The position numbers were made by a program, and so were the translations under genes. Positions 9,018 to 18,105 of a stretch of 64,000 bases of DNA are shown piece after piece (position 1 is the first letter of the stretch; the number at the start of each line of letters is the position of its first letter). The notes beneath the pieces are model-generated. The model was given only the letters and a program-made list of their open reading frames with translations. It was not told where the DNA came from and did not search any database. Source of the DNA: Rhizobiales bacterium Y(2018) (GTDB lineage: Bacteria > Pseudomonadota > Alphaproteobacteria > Rhizobiales > Aestuariivirgaceae); contig SCPD01000001.1 in the NCBI GenBank assembly GCA_005502925.1, forward strand, positions 1 to 64,000, read 5' to 3'.

Positions 9018-9707
9018 ATGCGTAAACTCATCGTTTCAGCCTTTCTCAGCCTGGACGGCATCATGCAGGCACCCGGCGGGCCTGATGAGGATCCGACCGG
9101 TGGCTTCAGATTCGGCGGCTGGACGGAACCCTATTGGGACGATCGCATCGCCGCCGTCATCGACGAGACCTTTTCCAAGCCTTTCGACCTCGTCCTCGGG
9201 CGCAAGACATATGACATCTTCGCCGCCTACTGGCCCTATATCCCGACCGATCCGAAGGCGCCGGGATATGGCGAGATGCCGGCGGGGATCGCGCGTGTGT
9301 TCAACCGCGCCGTCAAGCATGTCGCCACCCGCCAACCGGGGCCGCTCGCCTGGAAAAACAGCATGTCGCTTGGCGGCGACGTCGTCGCTGCGCTACGCAA
9401 GCTCAAGGCCGGGGACGGCCCGGATCTCTTGATCCAGGGCAGCAGCAACCTGGTCCAGACCCTGCTCGCGCATGGTCTCATCGACGCGTTCCAGCTGCTG
9501 ATCTATCCCGTGCTGCTGGGCAAAGGAAAGCGCCTGTTCGGTACCGGAACGCTGCCCGGCGCCTTCGCGGTGGCGAAATCAACGGTATCACCAAGTGGGG
9601 TGATCATCGCCACTTATGAGCAAGCGGGCGCCGTGAAGGTCGGCTCCTTCGTCGTCAACGAACCGAGCGCGGCCGAGATCGAGCGGCGGAAGAACCTAAC
9701 CCGATAA
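9018..9707 (+). CDS. Dihydrofolate reductase family protein (RibD C-terminal-like)
   Basis: A 229-residue member of the RibD C-terminal/DHFR-like family (MRKLIVSAFLSLDGIM opening, LVLGRKTYDIFAAYWP near residue 60, and LIQGSSNLVQTLLAHGLIDAF, then YPVLLGKGKRLF). Members bind NADPH; few have a known substrate and they should not be read as the folate enzyme. The ATG at 9018 is chosen because a GGAG lies 6 nt upstream and family homology starts there, although the frame is open to 8922. No operon partner. Confidence 0.85.
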   Translation: MRKLIVSAFLSLDGIMQAPGGPDEDPTGGFRFGGWTEPYWDDRIAAVIDETFSKPFDLVLGRKTYDIFAAYWPYIPTDPKAPGYGEMPAGIARVFNRAVKHVATRQPGPLAWKNSMSLGGDVVAALRKLKAGDGPDLLIQGSSNLVQTLLAHGLIDAFQLLIYPVLLGKGKRLFGTGTLPGAFAVAKSTVSPSGVIIATYEQAGAVKVGSFVVNEPSAAEIERRKNLTR

Positions 9708-9742
9708 TGGCATGGAGTCGCGTTCTGGTTTTGGTCTGGTGT

Positions 9743-9814
9743 GGCCGATATGCAATAGAGGCCGATATTCTGATACCCCCGTCAGATGCCGGGAGGACGT
9801 GACGGTCGGCATCT
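9743..9814. repeat. Direct and inverted repeats in the omp leader region
   Basis: Upstream of the porin gene GGCCGATAT occurs twice (9743-9751 and 9760-9768), and 16 nt further an inverted repeat with arms AGATGCCG (9784-9791) and CGGCATCT (9807-9814) could form a hairpin in the 5' UTR. They may be a regulator site and an RNA structure for a highly expressed outer-membrane protein. Function is inferred. Confidence 0.35.
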
Positions 9815-9860
9815 GTTAGCGTCGTGTTCTGAACGGTTGGGATTCTACTTGGGGCTCGGG

Positions 9861-10562
9861 ATGCGGAAACTCACTTTTATCGCCACGGTCGGAACGGCCC
9901 TCTCGGTCGTGGCACCGGCATCGGCGGCTGATTTCGTCGAGCCCACCTATGACTGGAACGGGGTCTATGCCGGCGTGTTTGCCGGTATCGGGCACACCTC
10001 CTCCGATTGGGAGGGCGCCGACGACGATGTCGGTGTGGACCCGGTGGATATCGATGAAACCTTGAGCGAAACCACAGCTGTTCTGGGTGGTCTTGTCGGT
10101 ATCAATTTCCAGCGGGACAAAGTTGTCTTCGGCGCCGAGGCCGATCTCGCCTGGTTCGATTCGCGCGAGCATGAAAATCTCGATGGTGCTGAAGGCCTCG
10201 ACATCACCTCCGAGATCAATCTCCTGGGATCGCTGCGCGCCAGGCTCGGCTATGCCGAGGACCGGACCTTGTTCTACGTGACAGGCGGTCTCGCTTTCGC
10301 CGATACCGAGCATACGTGGGATGACGGCGGCAGCGAAGCCTTCAACATGCCCTCGAAATCCGTCGATCTCAATTTCGGCTGGGTCGTCGGCGCCGGCATC
10401 GAGCATGCCTGGACCGACAATTGGCTGGTCCGCCTGGAAGGCTTCTATTACGATCTCGGCTCCAAGGACCGCACGGTCTCGGGCGACGACGAGACCGACG
10501 AGTTCGAGGTCAAGCAGGACATCTGGGTCGGCCGGATAGGTATCAGCTACAAACTCAACTGA
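9861..10562 (+). CDS. Outer membrane beta-barrel protein, Omp25/Omp31-like
   Basis: A 233-residue protein with a signal peptide (MRKLTFIATVG up to cleavage near ASA-ADF, residue 23) followed by an eight-stranded barrel with alternating hydrophobic residues. The YDWNGVYAGVFAG motif just after the signal peptide is the hallmark of rhizobial/Brucella Omp25-Omp31 proteins; the C-terminus GRIGISYKLN is the last strand, though it ends in asparagine and not the usual phenylalanine. It anchors or stabilises the outer membrane. The loops are very acidic (ADDDVGVDPVD). The frame is open upstream but the signal peptide fixes the ATG at 9861. Confidence 0.88.
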   Translation: MRKLTFIATVGTALSVVAPASAADFVEPTYDWNGVYAGVFAGIGHTSSDWEGADDDVGVDPVDIDETLSETTAVLGGLVGINFQRDKVVFGAEADLAWFDSREHENLDGAEGLDITSEINLLGSLRARLGYAEDRTLFYVTGGLAFADTEHTWDDGGSEAFNMPSKSVDLNFGWVVGAGIEHAWTDNWLVRLEGFYYDLGSKDRTVSGDDETDEFEVKQDIWVGRIGISYKLN

Positions 10563-10575
10563 AGTCTGATGCCGC

Positions 10576-11943
10576 TTATGCGGCGGTCGAGTTGACCCGG
10601 TTGCGGCCGGCGCGCTTGGCGCTGTAGAGCGCCTCATCGGCCCGCTTCATGATATTTTCCATCGTGTCTGACGCGCTTTCGACGGCGGCGACGCCGATCG
10701 AGACGGTCACCGTCAGGGGGCCCGCGGGCGAGCCGACATTGAACGGCGTGCCCGACACGCTGCGGCGCATGCGGTCGGCGATCTTGGTGGCGACATCGGT
10801 GCTGGTATTGGGCAGCACGATCACGAATTCCTCACCGCCGATGCGGCACACCATGTCGATATTGCGGATCGCCTGCTTGAGGCGCGAGGCGAGCTCCTGC
10901 AGGACGCGGTCGCCCACCGCATGGCCATGCTCGTCATTCACCGCCTTGAAGTGGTCGACGTCGAGCGCCAGGATCGACAGCGCCTTGCCGCGATTGATCG
11001 CGTGCTCGACGAGCGCGTTGGTCTGGCTCTCCATATAGCGGCGGTTATAGAGCCCGGTCAGCGGATCGGTGACCGCCATCTCCATCGTCGCCTGCACATG
11101 TGAGCGCAATTGATCGGTGTAGCGGCATCGCCGGATCTGCGTGTTGGCGCGCGCCAGGAGCTCCTGCTTGTCGATCGGGCGGATCAGATAGTCGTTCACC
11201 CCCATGTCGAGGGCGCGCAGGAGGCGCTGATGATCGTCGGGCGCCACCACGATGAGAATGGGCGTCTGGCGGGTGCGCTCCAGCGATTTCAGCTGTGAGC
11301 ACAGACGCAGGCCGTCGACGCTGTCCATGTCGAGATTGATGATGATCAGCTCGTAGCGGGTCTCGGCCGCGTGCATGACCGCGGTCAGCGGATCGTCGAT
11401 GATGGTCACCTCGTGATGCGGCACGAGGGCCGAGCGGGTGCGCTCGGCGGTGTTGGCGCGGTTGTCGATGATCAGGACCTTGCCCGGCCTGGAATTGTCG
11501 ATGCCCTCGCTGCGGCCGAGCATCTTCACCGTCTCGCCATTGGGCGAGCGGGCGCGCAACTCGTCGGTGAGCATCTTGAGCCGGACGAGACTCTTCACCC
11601 GGCAAAACAGGGCCAGGTCGTTCACCGGCTTGGTCAGGAAGTCGTCGGCGCCGGCCTCGAGGCCCTTCACGCGGTCTTCCGGCTGGTCGAGGGCGGTGAC
11701 CATCACCACCGGTATATGATGGGTCTGTGCGTCGCTCTTGATCTGCCGGCATACTTCGATGCCATCGATGCCGGGCATCATCACATCGAGCAGCACGATA
11801 TCGGGTTTCGTACGCTGTACGGAATCGAGTGCGTCGGCGCCGTTCATGGCGGTCACGACGTCGAAATACTCAGCGGAAAGCTTGGCTTCCAGCAGGCGCA
11901 CATTGGCAAGAATGTCGTCGACAACCAGAACCCTGGCGGTCAT
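10576..11943 (-). CDS. pleD: Response regulator diguanylate cyclase PleD
   Basis: 455 residues, the same length and layout as Caulobacter PleD: REC1 ([14 protein letters not shown]; phosphoacceptor D in [13 protein letters not shown]), a second adaptor REC ([25 protein letters not shown]) and a GGDEF domain (GLYNRRYME, active site RIGGEEF). The inhibitory c-di-GMP site RNID lies just before GGEEF. PleD makes c-di-GMP at the old pole during the swarmer-to-stalked transition in Caulobacter. The ATG at 11943 overlaps the divK stop by 4 bp, so translation is probably coupled. Confidence 0.95.
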   Translation of the reverse strand: MTARVLVVDDILANVRLLEAKLSAEYFDVVTAMNGADALDSVQRTKPDIVLLDVMMPGIDGIEVCRQIKSDAQTHHIPVVMVTALDQPEDRVKGLEAGADDFLTKPVNDLALFCRVKSLVRLKMLTDELRARSPNGETVKMLGRSEGIDNSRPGKVLIIDNRANTAERTRSALVPHHEVTIIDDPLTAVMHAAETRYELIIINLDMDSVDGLRLCSQLKSLERTRQTPILIVVAPDDHQRLLRALDMGVNDYLIRPIDKQELLARANTQIRRCRYTDQLRSHVQATMEMAVTDPLTGLYNRRYMESQTNALVEHAINRGKALSILALDVDHFKAVNDEHGHAVGDRVLQELASRLKQAIRNIDMVCRIGGEEFVIVLPNTSTDVATKIADRMRRSVSGTPFNVGSPAGPLTVTVSIGVAAVESASDTMENIMKRADEALYSAKRAGRNRVNSTAA

Positions 11944-12335
11944 TGCGGTCCCTTGAGGAAGCTGTCCACCGTTTTGAGGAAGCTCATAACGGAAATGGGT
12001 TTGGAGATATAGGCCTCGCAGCCCCCTTCCCGGATCTTTTCCTCGTCGCCCTTCATGGCGAAGGCGGTGACGGCGATGACCGGTATCCGGCGCAGCTCGT
12101 CGTCCTCCTTGAGCCATTTGGTGACTTCGATGCCGGAAACCTCGGGCAGCTGAATATCCATGATGATGAGGTCGGGCATATGCTGGCGCGCGATCTCCAG
12201 CGCCGAAAGCCCGTCGCGTGTCTGCAGCACGCGATAGCCATGCGCCTCGAGGAGGTCATTGAAGAGCTTCATATTGAGCTCATTGTCCTCGACGATCAAA
12301 ACGGTCTTGGCCTGCGCCGGATTTGTTGCGAGCAT
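11940..12335 (-). CDS. divK: Single-domain response regulator DivK
   Basis: A 131-residue single REC domain ([20 protein letters not shown]; phosphoacceptor in [27 protein letters not shown] with the switch threonine; AYISKPIS with the conserved lysine). DivK links the DivJ/PleC kinases to CckA-CtrA control of the cell cycle. The ATG at 12335 has AGGAA 8 nt upstream; the longer frame would need GTG at 12374. The divK-pleD order with a 4-bp overlap is conserved in alphaproteobacteria. Confidence 0.96.
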   Translation of the reverse strand: MLATNPAQAKTVLIVEDNELNMKLFNDLLEAHGYRVLQTRDGLSALEIARQHMPDLIIMDIQLPEVSGIEVTKWLKEDDELRRIPVIAVTAFAMKGDEEKIREGGCEAYISKPISVMSFLKTVDSFLKGPQ

Positions 12336-12565
12336 CTGCTCGGTTCCTACTCGTTTTCCCGGTATCTCTAGCACGGCTCGCGCCTCATCGGACTTGGCAT
12401 GGCTAGCCGGAATGTTCCAGCCTCCCCCGATGTCCCTGTTTCGTTTTGAGAATTATTGCCGTTTCTTCTATAGGGAATTCTCACCGAACACGGTAACTAA
12501 CAACTTAACCACTATGACACTCTATATCATGGTAAATCATTGATTAATTTCGGATATATAATGCC

Positions 12566-12850
12566 GTGAAGACACCTCGGATAAATCGCGCGGAGGCCGA
12601 GGTCATCGCTCTGAAGGCATTGGGCTTTCTGGCGAGCGACCCCGAAAGGCTCTGCCGTTTCCTGAGCCTCTCCGGCGTCGACCTCGCCGATATCGCGACG
12701 GTCGCCGAGAATCCGGATTTCCTCGCCGGGCTTCTGAATCACCTGCTGCAGGACGAATCGCTGCTGCTGACCTTCACCGCCGAGCAGGAATTGGACCCGC
12801 GCGTGCCGGCGCTGGCGGCCGAGGCGCTGACCCGCGCGAACAGTCTGTGA
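12566..12850 (+). CDS. DUF3572 family protein
   Basis: A 94-residue cytoplasmic, all-helical protein matching the DUF3572 family (AEVIALKALGFLASDPERLCRFLSL near the N-terminus). These genes lie next to divK in many Rhizobiales. No catalytic motif or membrane segment is visible and the function is unknown. The start is GTG at 12566; the ATG 5 nt upstream is out of frame and closes after two codons. It is divergent from divK. Confidence 0.85.
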   Translation: MKTPRINRAEAEVIALKALGFLASDPERLCRFLSLSGVDLADIATVAENPDFLAGLLNHLLQDESLLLTFTAEQELDPRVPALAAEALTRANSL

Positions 12851-13501
12851 TCAGGCCGCCTCGGCGGTCTGAATTTCGAGCGCGCCATGGGTATCGAGGG
12901 CCGCCTTGAGTCGCGGCCGCGCCCTGACATAGGCCGCCACCCGCGCGATATGCGGGAAACGTTCGAGCACCGCCTGCTCCGAAGGATGTCCCCAGATCGT
13001 CAGCATGAACAGATAGATGTCGGCGGCGGAGTAGCGCTCTCCGACGACGAAAGGGCCGTCCTCGGCCAGCCGTGCTTCCATCATCGCGAACAGCTCGAGG
13101 CTTTTCTGCAGCGACTTGCGGCGGATGGCGGCGTTCTGTTCCTCGCTGTCGGCCAATCTCCGGGCGTCGAAAGCGAGATCGATGGCCGGATAGATATTGT
13201 TGGCCATGAAGACGAGGCTCGACAGATAGACGGCATGATCGTCGCTACCGGTCGGCGGCGCCAGGCCAGCTTCCGGATGCGCATCGGTGAGAAAGGCGAC
13301 GATGGCGGCAGACTCCGTGATGGCGCGGCCATCGGGCAGCCCCAAGGCGGGCACCATGTTCAAGGGGCTGATCTCGCGGAATTCCGGGGCCCGCACCTGC
13401 TCCATGGTCAGCCAGATATTCTGGTAGGGAACGCCGAGCTCTTCGAGGACGAGATGGGCCGAGAGCGAGCCGCATCTTTTCACATTGTAGAGTTTATACA
13501 T
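12851..13501 (-). CDS. Glutathione S-transferase family protein
   Basis: 216 residues with an N-terminal thioredoxin-like domain (MYKLYNVKRCGSLSAHLVLEE; the cis-proline in MVPALGLPDG; glutathione-binding ES in ITESAAIVAFL) and a C-terminal all-helical domain ending with the SAADIYLFML N-capping region. It conjugates or reduces electrophiles with glutathione; the exact substrate is unknown. Its stop abuts that of the DUF3572 gene (convergent, 0 bp between). Confidence 0.88.
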   Translation of the reverse strand: MYKLYNVKRCGSLSAHLVLEELGVPYQNIWLTMEQVRAPEFREISPLNMVPALGLPDGRAITESAAIVAFLTDAHPEAGLAPPTGSDDHAVYLSSLVFMANNIYPAIDLAFDARRLADSEEQNAAIRRKSLQKSLELFAMMEARLAEDGPFVVGERYSAADIYLFMLTIWGHPSEQAVLERFPHIARVAAYVRARPRLKAALDTHGALEIQTAEAA

Positions 13502-13595
13502 GAGCCCCTCGCTTCTGTGTCGCAGGCCGTCCCGACGGCAGTGAACCCTATTTAAGACGGCTGCGCAACGTGATGATGACGGCTAGAATAGAGGC

Positions 13596-14936
13596 ATGGG
13601 ACAGGATGTGGGCGCTTCGGGCTTTTGCCGCGATTGTTTCGCGCCGGCGGGCGAGAATGATCGCCGCTGCGCCTCTTGCCGCTCGCCTCGCCTCATCCGC
13701 CATCCGGAACTGCATCAGCTCACCACCGCGCATCTCGACTGCGACGCCTTCTATGCCGCGATCGAGAAACGCGACGATCCAAGTTTACGCGACAAGCCGG
13801 TGATCGTCGGTGGGCAGCATCGCGGCGTCGTGTCCACCGCCTGCTATATTGCGCGTATCCGCGGCGTGCGCTCGGCAATGCCGATGTTCACCGCCCGCAA
13901 GCTCTGCCCGGAAGCCGTGGTGATCAGCCCCAATATGGCGAAATATGCCGCGGTCGGGCGCGAGGTGCGCGCGCTCATGCTCGATCTCACGCCCCTCGTC
14001 CAGCCGCTCTCGATCGATGAAGCCTTTCTCGATCTCAAAGGCACCGAGCGCCTGCATGGCCGCAGCGCCGCCCTGTCGCTTGGCTATCTGGCGCAACGCA
14101 TCGAGAAGGAAATCGGCATCACGGTGTCGGTCGGCCTGTCGCATAACAAGTTCCTGGCCAAGATGGCCTCCGATCTCGACAAGCCGCGCGGCCTTTCGGT
14201 CATCGGCAAGGCCGAGACGCTGTCCTTCCTGGCGGCGCGGCCGGTCGGCGCCATCTGGGGCGTCGGCAAGGCGATGCAGGCCGAACTCGCGAAAGACGGC
14301 ATCACCATGATCGCGCAGCTCCAGACCCGCGACAGAAACGATCTGATGCGGCGCTACGGCACGCTGGGCGTACGGCTCTATCACCTGTCGCGCGGCGAGG
14401 ATGCGCGAAGTGTCTCGACCGAGGACGAGACCAAAAGCATCAGCGCCGAAACCACCTTCGATGAGGATATCAGCGACTACAAGGCGCTCGAGCGCATCCT
14501 CTGGCAGATGAGCGACAAGGTCTCGCGGCGCGCCAAGCAGGACCGCCTCGCCGGCCATACCGTCACCCTCAAGCTCAAGACGGCGGACTTCAAGATCAGG
14601 ACCCGCAATGCGTCCTTCCAGGATGCGACGGTTTTGGCCGACCGCATCTTCACCGCCGCCCAGCCGCTCCTCAGACGCGAAGCGACGGGGACCGCCTTCA
14701 GGCTCCTGGGCGTCGGCATATCGCATCTGGTCGAGATCGATCCGGCGCAGATCGAAGCGACGCTCGACGAACGCGCCGCCACCCGCGCCAAGGCCGAATA
14801 TGCGATCGACCGCCTCCGTCAGAAATTCGGCAAGGACGCCATCGACCGCGGTCTGGTCTTCGAGGAGGAAGCGAGCCAAACACATATGGCGTCCGCTCGG
14901 CGTAAGCCCGGCCCAGGCGAAAGCCGGGACTCATAA
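13596..14936 (+). CDS. dinB: DNA polymerase IV (Y-family, DinB)
   Basis: 446 residues. A short N-terminal extension has four cysteines (CRDC and CASC, residues 12-28), a zinc-ribbon-like knuckle seen in rhizobial DinB proteins. The catalytic palm follows: [14 protein letters not shown], then helix-hairpin-helix ([10 protein letters not shown]) and the little finger. It makes error-prone translesion DNA synthesis. The last dozen residues ([10 protein letters not shown]) are encoded by a palindromic intergenic repeat, so the natural C-terminus has probably been extended by repeat insertion. No LexA box was recognised. Confidence 0.93.
   Translation: MGQDVGASGFCRDCFAPAGENDRRCASCRSPRLIRHPELHQLTTAHLDCDAFYAAIEKRDDPSLRDKPVIVGGQHRGVVSTACYIARIRGVRSAMPMFTARKLCPEAVVISPNMAKYAAVGREVRALMLDLTPLVQPLSIDEAFLDLKGTERLHGRSAALSLGYLAQRIEKEIGITVSVGLSHNKFLAKMASDLDKPRGLSVIGKAETLSFLAARPVGAIWGVGKAMQAELAKDGITMIAQLQTRDRNDLMRRYGTLGVRLYHLSRGEDARSVSTEDETKSISAETTFDEDISDYKALERILWQMSDKVSRRAKQDRLAGHTVTLKLKTADFKIRTRNASFQDATVLADRIFTAAQPLLRREATGTAFRLLGVGISHLVEIDPAQIEATLDERAATRAKAEYAIDRLRQKFGKDAIDRGLVFEEEASQTHMASARRKPGPGESRDS
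14903..14935. repeat. Short palindromic repeat overlapping the dinB 3' end
   Basis: Arms CCCGGC (14907-14912) and GCCGGG (14923-14928) around a GGCGAAA-type loop match the short palindromic repeats scattered through rhizobial genomes. It supplies the last codons and the stop region of dinB and could form a hairpin in the mRNA. Confidence 0.5.
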
Positions 14937-14981
14937 AGCCTCACCACACGAGCAACGCTGCTCACATGACAGTTGGAAGGG

Positions 14982-15830
14982 TCACTCGCATTTTTGCTGA
15001 TTGAGCAATTCGAGCTTGGTCAGCGTGCCGGAAATGACATAGCCGCCATAGTCGATGGACAACGGACCGGCGACGCCATTTTCGTAGATCGGGAAGTTGA
15101 CCTGATAGCTCGGCAGCTCTTCGCTGACCTTGGTGTCCTTGTCATATTCGTAAAAGGTGATCGACAGCGGCCAGGACGGCATGTCCTTCAGCGCCTTGTC
15201 GATAGTGGGATCGCTGCCCGGATCCTTGCGCTTGCCGATGAAGGAGATCACCTTGAACACCTTCGATCCGGAAGCGCCGTCATAGAGTATGCTGACATCG
15301 CGCGTCTCGCCGCGCTCGGCCGCATCCATCAGGCGCTTCTGATGCGCCATCGGGAACAGGACGCCGGCGGGGAGATCGAATTGCTCGGGCTTGGGCTCGC
15401 TGATCTCGCCGCGCCCGGGCTTGGCCGCGTCGCTGTCCATATCGGCCTTGAGGCGGGTCTCGGTCTCGAGCCGGTTGTTCACGAACTGCTTATCGTTGAG
15501 CTGCAGGGAGAGACCGTCGCCTGATTCCCAGGACGCGACCTGGTTGTCGAGAAGCTGGGTCTCGCCCTCATTGGGCCTGAGCTCCATGACCCGCCGGAAG
15601 CTGGTCGACCAGCCGTCGCAGGCGGAACCGGTGATCTCCATGACCATGCGTCCGTCGGCGCCTGAAATATTGGAGCCTTCCGAGGACCGCTCCAGCTTCA
15701 AATCGTAAACGGCGCGATGCGCCCTGATATTCACCCCGGCCCAGGCATTGCTGCCTAATGCCGCAAGGGCAGCGACACTCAAGAGAAGGCTTGCGCCGCG
15801 TTTGATCTGATGTTTTCTAGTCCCGGTCAT
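14982..15830 (-). CDS. eipB: Cell envelope integrity protein EipB (DUF1849)
   Basis: A 282-residue periplasmic protein with a signal peptide (GASLLLSVAALAALGSNAWA, residues 12-31). The mature part starts with HRAVYDLKLERS and carries two cysteines (GSACDGW near residue 69 and QQKCE at the C-terminus) that match the conserved disulfide of Brucella EipB, a closed beta-spiral protein needed for envelope integrity. Length and both cysteines fit the family. It is transcribed away from the hydroxyacid dehydrogenase gene; no operon partner. Confidence 0.9.
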   Translation of the reverse strand: MTGTRKHQIKRGASLLLSVAALAALGSNAWAGVNIRAHRAVYDLKLERSSEGSNISGADGRMVMEITGSACDGWSTSFRRVMELRPNEGETQLLDNQVASWESGDGLSLQLNDKQFVNNRLETETRLKADMDSDAAKPGRGEISEPKPEQFDLPAGVLFPMAHQKRLMDAAERGETRDVSILYDGASGSKVFKVISFIGKRKDPGSDPTIDKALKDMPSWPLSITFYEYDKDTKVSEELPSYQVNFPIYENGVAGPLSIDYGGYVISGTLTKLELLNQQKCE

Positions 15831-15879
15831 TCGATCCTCTTCAACCCCGCCCTCTTAAGCCAAACGGTAGAACTCAACA

Positions 15880-16851
15880 ATGGCCCCCGCTTTGCCGCGC
15901 CTCCTGGTCACCAGACGTCTTCCCCAGGAGGTCGAAACCCGACTCGGAAAGGCCTTCGCGGCCCAATTGAACGCCGACGACCAACCGATGAGCGAGGCGG
16001 AAATTCTTGCCGGCGCGGAAGGCAAGGACGCCCTCCTGATCACGCCGATGGATAAGTCCTTCGCCACCGGCATTATCGCCAAATTGCCCTCGTCGATCAA
16101 AATTGTAGCGACCTTTTCGGTGGGCTACGAGCATGTCGATATTGCGGCGGCGAAAGCCAGGAACATTGCCATCACCAACACGCCCGACGTGCTCACCGAC
16201 GCCACCGCCGACATCGCGCTCTTGCTGATTCTGGGGGCCGCGCGCGGCGCCTATTGGGGCGAGCGCATGGTGCGCGAGGACCGCTGGACCTCGTGGTCGC
16301 CGACGGCCCCCTTGGGCTTCGATGTCACCGGCCGCCGGCTTGGCATATTGGGCATGGGCCGCATCGGCCAGGCGGTCGCCAAACGCGCCAAGGCCTTCGA
16401 CATGGAGCTCCACTATCATAATCGGCGCCCGGTCGCCGCCGATCTCACCTACGGCGCGCGCTATCATGAGAAGCTCGACGACATGCTGCCCTTTTGCGAT
16501 TTCCTGTCGATCAACTGCGCCTCGACGCCCGATACGCGCGGGATCGTCAATGACAAGTTGATCGCTCAACTTCCTGACGGCGCCATCATCGTCAATTCGG
16601 CGCGTGGCGACATCATCGACGACGACGCGCTGATCGCGAACCTCACATCCGGCAAGCTCGCCGCCGCGGGGCTCGATGTGTTCCGCAATGAGCCTAAGAT
16701 CGACCCGCGCTACCGCGGGCTCGACAATGTGTTCCTGCTGCCGCATCTCGGCAGCGCCACCCGCGACACGCGCATTGCGATGGGCATGCGGGCCGCCGAT
16801 AATCTCGATGCCTTCTTCGCCGGCCGCAAACCGGCCGACCTTCTGACCTGA
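15880..16851 (+). CDS. D-2-hydroxyacid dehydrogenase (glyoxylate/hydroxypyruvate reductase type)
   Basis: 323 residues with the D-isomer-specific 2-hydroxyacid dehydrogenase layout: substrate-binding halves around a Rossmann domain (GRRLGILGMGRIGQAVA, residues 151-167). The catalytic arginine (NSARGDIID), glutamate (FRNEPKI) and histidine (LLPHLGSAT) are all present. It probably reduces glyoxylate or hydroxypyruvate with NAD(P)H. It opens a plus-strand run with ridA, GDPD and further genes spaced by 3-20 nt. Confidence 0.9.
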   Translation: MAPALPRLLVTRRLPQEVETRLGKAFAAQLNADDQPMSEAEILAGAEGKDALLITPMDKSFATGIIAKLPSSIKIVATFSVGYEHVDIAAAKARNIAITNTPDVLTDATADIALLLILGAARGAYWGERMVREDRWTSWSPTAPLGFDVTGRRLGILGMGRIGQAVAKRAKAFDMELHYHNRRPVAADLTYGARYHEKLDDMLPFCDFLSINCASTPDTRGIVNDKLIAQLPDGAIIVNSARGDIIDDDALIANLTSGKLAAAGLDVFRNEPKIDPRYRGLDNVFLLPHLGSATRDTRIAMGMRAADNLDAFFAGRKPADLLT

Positions 16852-16871
16852 ATCACAACGGAGACTTCAGA

Positions 16872-17336
16872 ATGAGCCAGATCGACAAGAAACTCGCCGA
16901 ACTCGGGATCACTTTGCCGACGCCGGCGAAACCCGTCGCCAATTATGTCGGCTGGGTGCGCACCGGCAATCTCGTCTATACGGCGGGCCAGGTCACGCTC
17001 AAGGACGGCAAGATCGAATATCAGGGCAAGATCGGCAAGGACTTCTCCGTCGAAGACGGCGCCAAGGCGGCCAGGCTCTGCGCCATCAACATCATCGCCC
17101 AGCTCAAGGATGCCTGCGGCGGCGATCTCGACCGCGTGAAGCGCATCGTCAAGCTGGTCGGCTTCGTCAACGGCACGCCCGATTTCGCCGATCAGCCCAA
17201 GGTGGTCAACGGCGCCTCCGACCTCATGGTCGAAGTCTTCGGCGACAAGGGCAAACATGCCCGCTCGGCGGTCGGCGCGGGCTCGCTCCCGCTCAATGTC
17301 GCCGTCGAGGTCGAGGCCATCGCCGAGGTCGAATAA
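16872..17336 (+). CDS. RidA family protein (Atu0299-like clade)
   Basis: A 154-residue trimer-forming RidA/YjgF fold (GNLVYTAGQV, VEDGAKAARLCAINIIAQLK). The conserved arginine is in KHARSAVGAGSLP and the C-terminus has VAVEVEAIAEVE. RidA proteins hydrolyse reactive 2-aminoacrylate and other enamines/imines from PLP enzymes. This 150-residue form with the FVNGTPDFADQPKVVNGASDL insertion is the rhizobial subgroup. It lies 20 nt after the dehydrogenase, with ACGGAGA upstream of the ATG. Confidence 0.92.
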   Translation: MSQIDKKLAELGITLPTPAKPVANYVGWVRTGNLVYTAGQVTLKDGKIEYQGKIGKDFSVEDGAKAARLCAINIIAQLKDACGGDLDRVKRIVKLVGFVNGTPDFADQPKVVNGASDLMVEVFGDKGKHARSAVGAGSLPLNVAVEVEAIAEVE

Positions 17337-17339
17337 CCC

Positions 17340-18098
17340 ATGCCCATGCCGCCCGCCTTGCGCCAACTGGACTGGCTTACCGCCCGGCCGATCGCGCATC
17401 GCGGGCTGCATGATGCTGGCGACGGCGTCATCGAAAATACGCAAAGTGCCTTCGCCCGCGCCATCGCCCATAACTATGCGATCGAATGCGACCTGCAGGT
17501 GACGGCCGACGGTGAGGCCGTCGTCTTTCATGACGAAACGCTCGACCGGTTGATCCAGGGAAAGGGCCGCGTAGCCGATCACTCAGCGGCGGCGCTCAAG
17601 ACGCTCGCCTTCAAAGCCGGCGCCGACCGGATCCAGACCTTGTCCGAGCTGCTCGATCAGGTACGCGGCCAGGTGCCCCTGGTGATCGAGCTCAAGAGTC
17701 AATGGAACGGCGATGAGACGCTCGCCCGTCGCGCCGTCGCCGCCGTCGCCTCATATGACGGGCCCTTCTGTCTCATGTCTTTCGATCCGGGAATCGTCGC
17801 GGCGGTGCGCCGGCTCAAGCCCGACATCATCCGCGGCGTCGTCGCCGACAGCTTCACCCATGAGGAGTACGATATTCTGCCGGAAGCCGAGCGCGCGCGC
17901 CTGCGCGAGCTTGCGCATCTGGGACAGACCCGGCCCGACTTCATCTCTTATTACTGGCGGGAGCTGCCATTCCCGCCGGTCACCCGGTTCCGCGAGGCGG
18001 GCCACAAGGTGATCTGCTGGACGATCCGGAGCGCCGCCGACGGCGTTGCGGCGCTGCGCGTCAGCGACCAGATCACCTTCGAGGGCTTTCAGGCCTGA
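17340..18098 (+). CDS. Glycerophosphodiester phosphodiesterase
   Basis: 252 residues with the GDPD TIM-barrel signature: IAHRGLHD with catalytic histidine, ENTQSAF, ECDLQVTADGEAVVFHDETLDRL carrying the E-x-D metal site and the second histidine, and LVIELKS for the third metal ligand. It releases glycerol 3-phosphate from glycerophosphodiesters. There is no signal peptide, so it is cytoplasmic. It starts 3 nt after the ridA stop and ends 7 nt before the next gene. Confidence 0.93.
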   Translation: MPMPPALRQLDWLTARPIAHRGLHDAGDGVIENTQSAFARAIAHNYAIECDLQVTADGEAVVFHDETLDRLIQGKGRVADHSAAALKTLAFKAGADRIQTLSELLDQVRGQVPLVIELKSQWNGDETLARRAVAAVASYDGPFCLMSFDPGIVAAVRRLKPDIIRGVVADSFTHEEYDILPEAERARLRELAHLGQTRPDFISYYWRELPFPPVTRFREAGHKVICWTIRSAADGVAALRVSDQITFEGFQA

Positions 18099-18105
18099 GA
18101 CGGGC

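Noticed and set aside
12500-12525. Possible CtrA box upstream of divK (a TTAACC half site near 12515)
   Set aside because: Only one half fits; the TTAA-N7-TTAA spacing is not met, so it is not listed as a site.
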